From assembly GCA_946626535.1 (NCBI GenBank), contig CAMOUK010000003.1, positions 21,445-85,444 on the forward strand: a stretch of DNA of 64,000 nucleotides, written 5' to 3'. Shown piece by piece: positions 62,258 to 64,000 of the stretch. Every line of letters begins with the position of its first letter. Position 1 is the first letter of the stretch. The notes below the pieces were generated by a model that worked only from the letters and a program-made list of their open reading frames with translations, was not told the DNA's origin and did no database searches. This stretch comes from an uncultured Caryophanales bacterium. GTDB lineage: Bacteria; Bacillota_I; Bacilli_A; Acholeplasmatales; Anaeroplasmataceae. The position numbers were made by a program, and so were the translations under genes.

Positions 62258-63808
62258 ATGGATTTTAATTTTATATTTGTTAGTTCTAGAAGTTTTACTA
62301 TTGAACTTTCTAATAAGGATGTTTATGTAACTAATGATTATTCAATTTATTTAAATGATGAGCTTTATGCTAATAATGTCAAAACAAATGTTTATTCTAT
62401 TTTTAATTTAAATAGTGATAAGGAATATAAGGTCGAAATTAAGCAAGGAAAAGAATCTTGTGTTAAAGCTATTAAAACTGATTATGAATCTGTGTGCTTA
62501 AATGTATTAGATTTTGGTGCAATAGGTGATGGTGCTACTTTGAATACTAATTTTATTCAGGCAGCTATTTTATCTTGCCCTAAATATGGTAGAGTATATT
62601 TTCCTAAAGGAACATATTTAACTGGACCTTTATTTTTAAAAAATGATATCACAATAGAAATTGCTAAAGATGCTAAATTATTAGGTGATACTGATAGAAA
62701 GCATTACCCTATTCTTCCAGGTATGATTTATACATCAGATGAGAAGAATGAATATAATTTAGGCTCTTGGGAAGGAAACCCACTAGATACTTTTGCAAGT
62801 ATTTTAACAGGTATCAATATTGAAAATGTTAAAATTATTGGAGAAGGTGTAGTAGATGGTAATGCTTCTAATTCAGATTGGTGGCAAGATGTTAGAACTA
62901 GAAGAATTGCATGGAGAGGAAGAGGATTATTCTTAAATAATTGTAATAATGTAGCTTTACAGGGTATTACAGTTACTAATACTCCTTCATGGAATCTACA
63001 TCCATATTTTTCTAAAAATTTAAAATTTATTGATTTAAAGCTAATAAATCCAAAGGATTCACCTAATACAGATGGCTGCGATCCAGAATCTTGTGAAAAT
63101 GTAGACATTATAGGCGTTTATTTTTCAGTAGGTGACGATTGTATCGCTATTAAGAGCGGAAAGATTTATATGGGCAGAAAATTTAAAAAACCTAGTGAGA
63201 ATTTTAACATTAGAAACTGCTCAATGAATTTTGGACATGGTGCCATTGTTTTAGGTAGTGAAATGTCAGGTGGTATTAAAAATATCACCGTATCTAATTG
63301 TTTATTTAACCAAACAGATAGAGGCTTAAGAATCAAGACAAGACGTGGTAGAGGTAAGGATGCCATAATTGATGGTATTACTTTTGAAAATATCAAGATG
63401 ACTGATGTATTAACTCCTCTTGTTATTAATATGTTCTATTTCTGTGATCCAGATGGTCATACAGAATATGTTTACTCTAAGGAGAAGCTTCCAGTTGATG
63501 AGAGAACTCCATATTTAGGTAAATTTGTTTTTAAGAATATTAAGGCAACTGATGTAAATGTAGCTGCTGGAACATTCTATGGACTTCCAGAGCAACCAAT
63601 AGATTCTATTACTATTGAAAATGTTGATTTTGAATATTCTAATAATCCAAAGGAAGGAAGACCAGCTATGATGGACTTCCTAGAGCCTATGAAAGGCAAG
63701 GGCTTAATATTTAATTATGTTAAGAATGTTAAGCTTAAGAATGTTACTTTTAAGGGCCTAAAGGACAAAGAAATAGAGACTATTTCAGTAGAAAATATAT
63801 CTAAATAA
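62258..63808 (+). CDS. Polygalacturonase (GH28), cytoplasmic
   Basis: A 516-residue GH28 enzyme. An N-terminal fibronectin-III-like segment of about 75 residues precedes the beta helix, which begins at NVLDFGAIGDGATLNT. The four catalytic-site blocks are complete: N270-T271-D272, D293-D294 in GDDC, G326-H327-G328, and R358-I359-K360. It hydrolyses alpha-1,4-galacturonosyl bonds by inversion; lacking a signal peptide it must act on imported oligogalacturonides, probably exo-acting as in other intracellular members. AGGAGG precedes the ATG, which directly follows the stop of the upstream gene. Last gene of the pectin operon. Confidence 0.95.
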   Translation: MDFNFIFVSSRSFTIELSNKDVYVTNDYSIYLNDELYANNVKTNVYSIFNLNSDKEYKVEIKQGKESCVKAIKTDYESVCLNVLDFGAIGDGATLNTNFIQAAILSCPKYGRVYFPKGTYLTGPLFLKNDITIEIAKDAKLLGDTDRKHYPILPGMIYTSDEKNEYNLGSWEGNPLDTFASILTGINIENVKIIGEGVVDGNASNSDWWQDVRTRRIAWRGRGLFLNNCNNVALQGITVTNTPSWNLHPYFSKNLKFIDLKLINPKDSPNTDGCDPESCENVDIIGVYFSVGDDCIAIKSGKIYMGRKFKKPSENFNIRNCSMNFGHGAIVLGSEMSGGIKNITVSNCLFNQTDRGLRIKTRRGRGKDAIIDGITFENIKMTDVLTPLVINMFYFCDPDGHTEYVYSKEKLPVDERTPYLGKFVFKNIKATDVNVAAGTFYGLPEQPIDSITIENVDFEYSNNPKEGRPAMMDFLEPMKGKGLIFNYVKNVKLKNVTFKGLKDKEIETISVENISK

Positions 63809-63814
63809 ATTAAC

Positions 63815-63846
63815 AAAACCCGTTTACTTTGTAGGCGGGTTTTAAA
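63815..63846 (+). terminator. Terminator of the pectin operon
   Basis: 8-bp perfect stem AAAACCCG/CGGGTTTT (63815-63822 with 63836-63843), 13-base loop; the T run is the 3' side of the stem itself. Confidence 0.8.
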
Positions 63847-63880
63847 ATGAAAAAAAATTACAATTTTTTAAAAATAATGT

Positions 63881-63909
63881 TTGACATCAAAGGTAGTCAG
63901 TGCTATAAT
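63881..63909 (+). promoter_or_regulatory. Consensus promoter, probably of a ribosomal RNA operon
   Basis: Perfect TTGACA (63881-63886), 17-base spacer, perfect TATAAT (63904-63909), the strongest promoter in the window. It drives out of the window. Confidence 0.85.
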
Positions 63910-63915
63910 AAAAAA

Positions 63916-64000
63916 GCACTGCCCGAAAGGGACAAGTGATAAAGAAAATTTGGTCTTTGAAAACTATATATAACTTAAACGAAAAACAAACAATAAAACG
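63916..64000 (+). ncRNA. Leader region of a probable rRNA transcript
   Basis: After the promoter come a short hairpin (CACT...GCCC-GAAA-GGG...AGTG, about 63917-63938) and the sequence GGTCTTTGAAAACT (63952-63965), which resembles the boxA/antitermination leader in front of 16S rRNA of Firmicutes. The 16S gene itself would start beyond 64000, so this is inference from the leader. Confidence 0.6.

Overview
This window is AT-rich DNA from a low-GC Gram-positive lineage, most likely an uncultured gut member of the Bacilli close to the Mollicutes (an Acholeplasma/RF39-like relative). The grounds are: the operon contents (ruvA-ruvB-queA-tgt, rnr-smpB-ssrA, secG, pepV, ptsH, an msmX-type ATPase), several lipobox lipoproteins, no outer-membrane genes, and a tmRNA whose tag ends in a Mycoplasma-like YAF motif. 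TGA is used as a stop (ruvB, pepV), so the code is standard. The lineage is an inference; there is no 16S sequence in the window.

Layout. (1) 1-14133: two convergent surface-protein genes: the 3' part of a large secreted protein, and a 3275-residue lipoprotein built from Ig-like MBG-type repeats and Listeria-Bacteroides-type repeats. (2) 14274-20518: a small membrane protein, a MarR regulator with a YfcE phosphodiesterase, comEA-comEC (DNA uptake) and an S41-protease-like lipoprotein. (3) 20592-24041: a very long cytoplasmic coiled-coil protein, divergent from exonuclease III. (4) 24140-38069: a dense co-directional housekeeping block: xth, ruvAB, queA, cyclophilin, tgt, an EIIB-like membrane protein with HPr, pepV, trmB, an S51 peptidase, pheA, pdp, secG, rnr, smpB and tmRNA. 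(5) 38070-45951: a looser accessory region with two adjacent membrane HD/HD-GYP proteins (one an amino-acid-permease fusion), two unknown membrane proteins, a DUF1016/YhcG nuclease-like gene with a candidate small ORF in its leader, and an alpha/beta hydrolase. (6) 46060-51486: a Cthe_2159-like polysaccharide-binding lipoprotein, two neighbouring proteins sharing lysine/alanine-rich (KKAPAKKA) segments, and a methyltransferase. (7) 51483-63808: a pectin-utilisation locus. (8) 63809-64000: a terminator and then a consensus promoter plus leader that looks like the start of an rRNA operon.

How the genes work together. The pectin locus encodes a complete uptake and breakdown route: an extracytoplasmic binding lipoprotein, two LplB/YtcP-type permeases and an MsmX-type ATPase import pectic oligosaccharides, and three enzymes without signal peptides (CE8 pectin methylesterase, CE12-type rhamnogalacturonan acetylesterase, GH28 polygalacturonase) then remove methyl and acetyl groups and hydrolyse the backbone in the cytoplasm. 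Five uncharacterised membrane proteins are interleaved with the transporter genes, and these are the best candidate for an undescribed component. A CRE-like palindrome sits just after the promoter of the + strand pectin operon.

Other points worth attention are the permease-HD-GYP fusion, the EIIB-like protein whose phosphorylatable Cys is replaced by Glu next to HPr, the tmRNA tag ending in Cys, and the hairpin-containing small ORF upstream of DUF1016.
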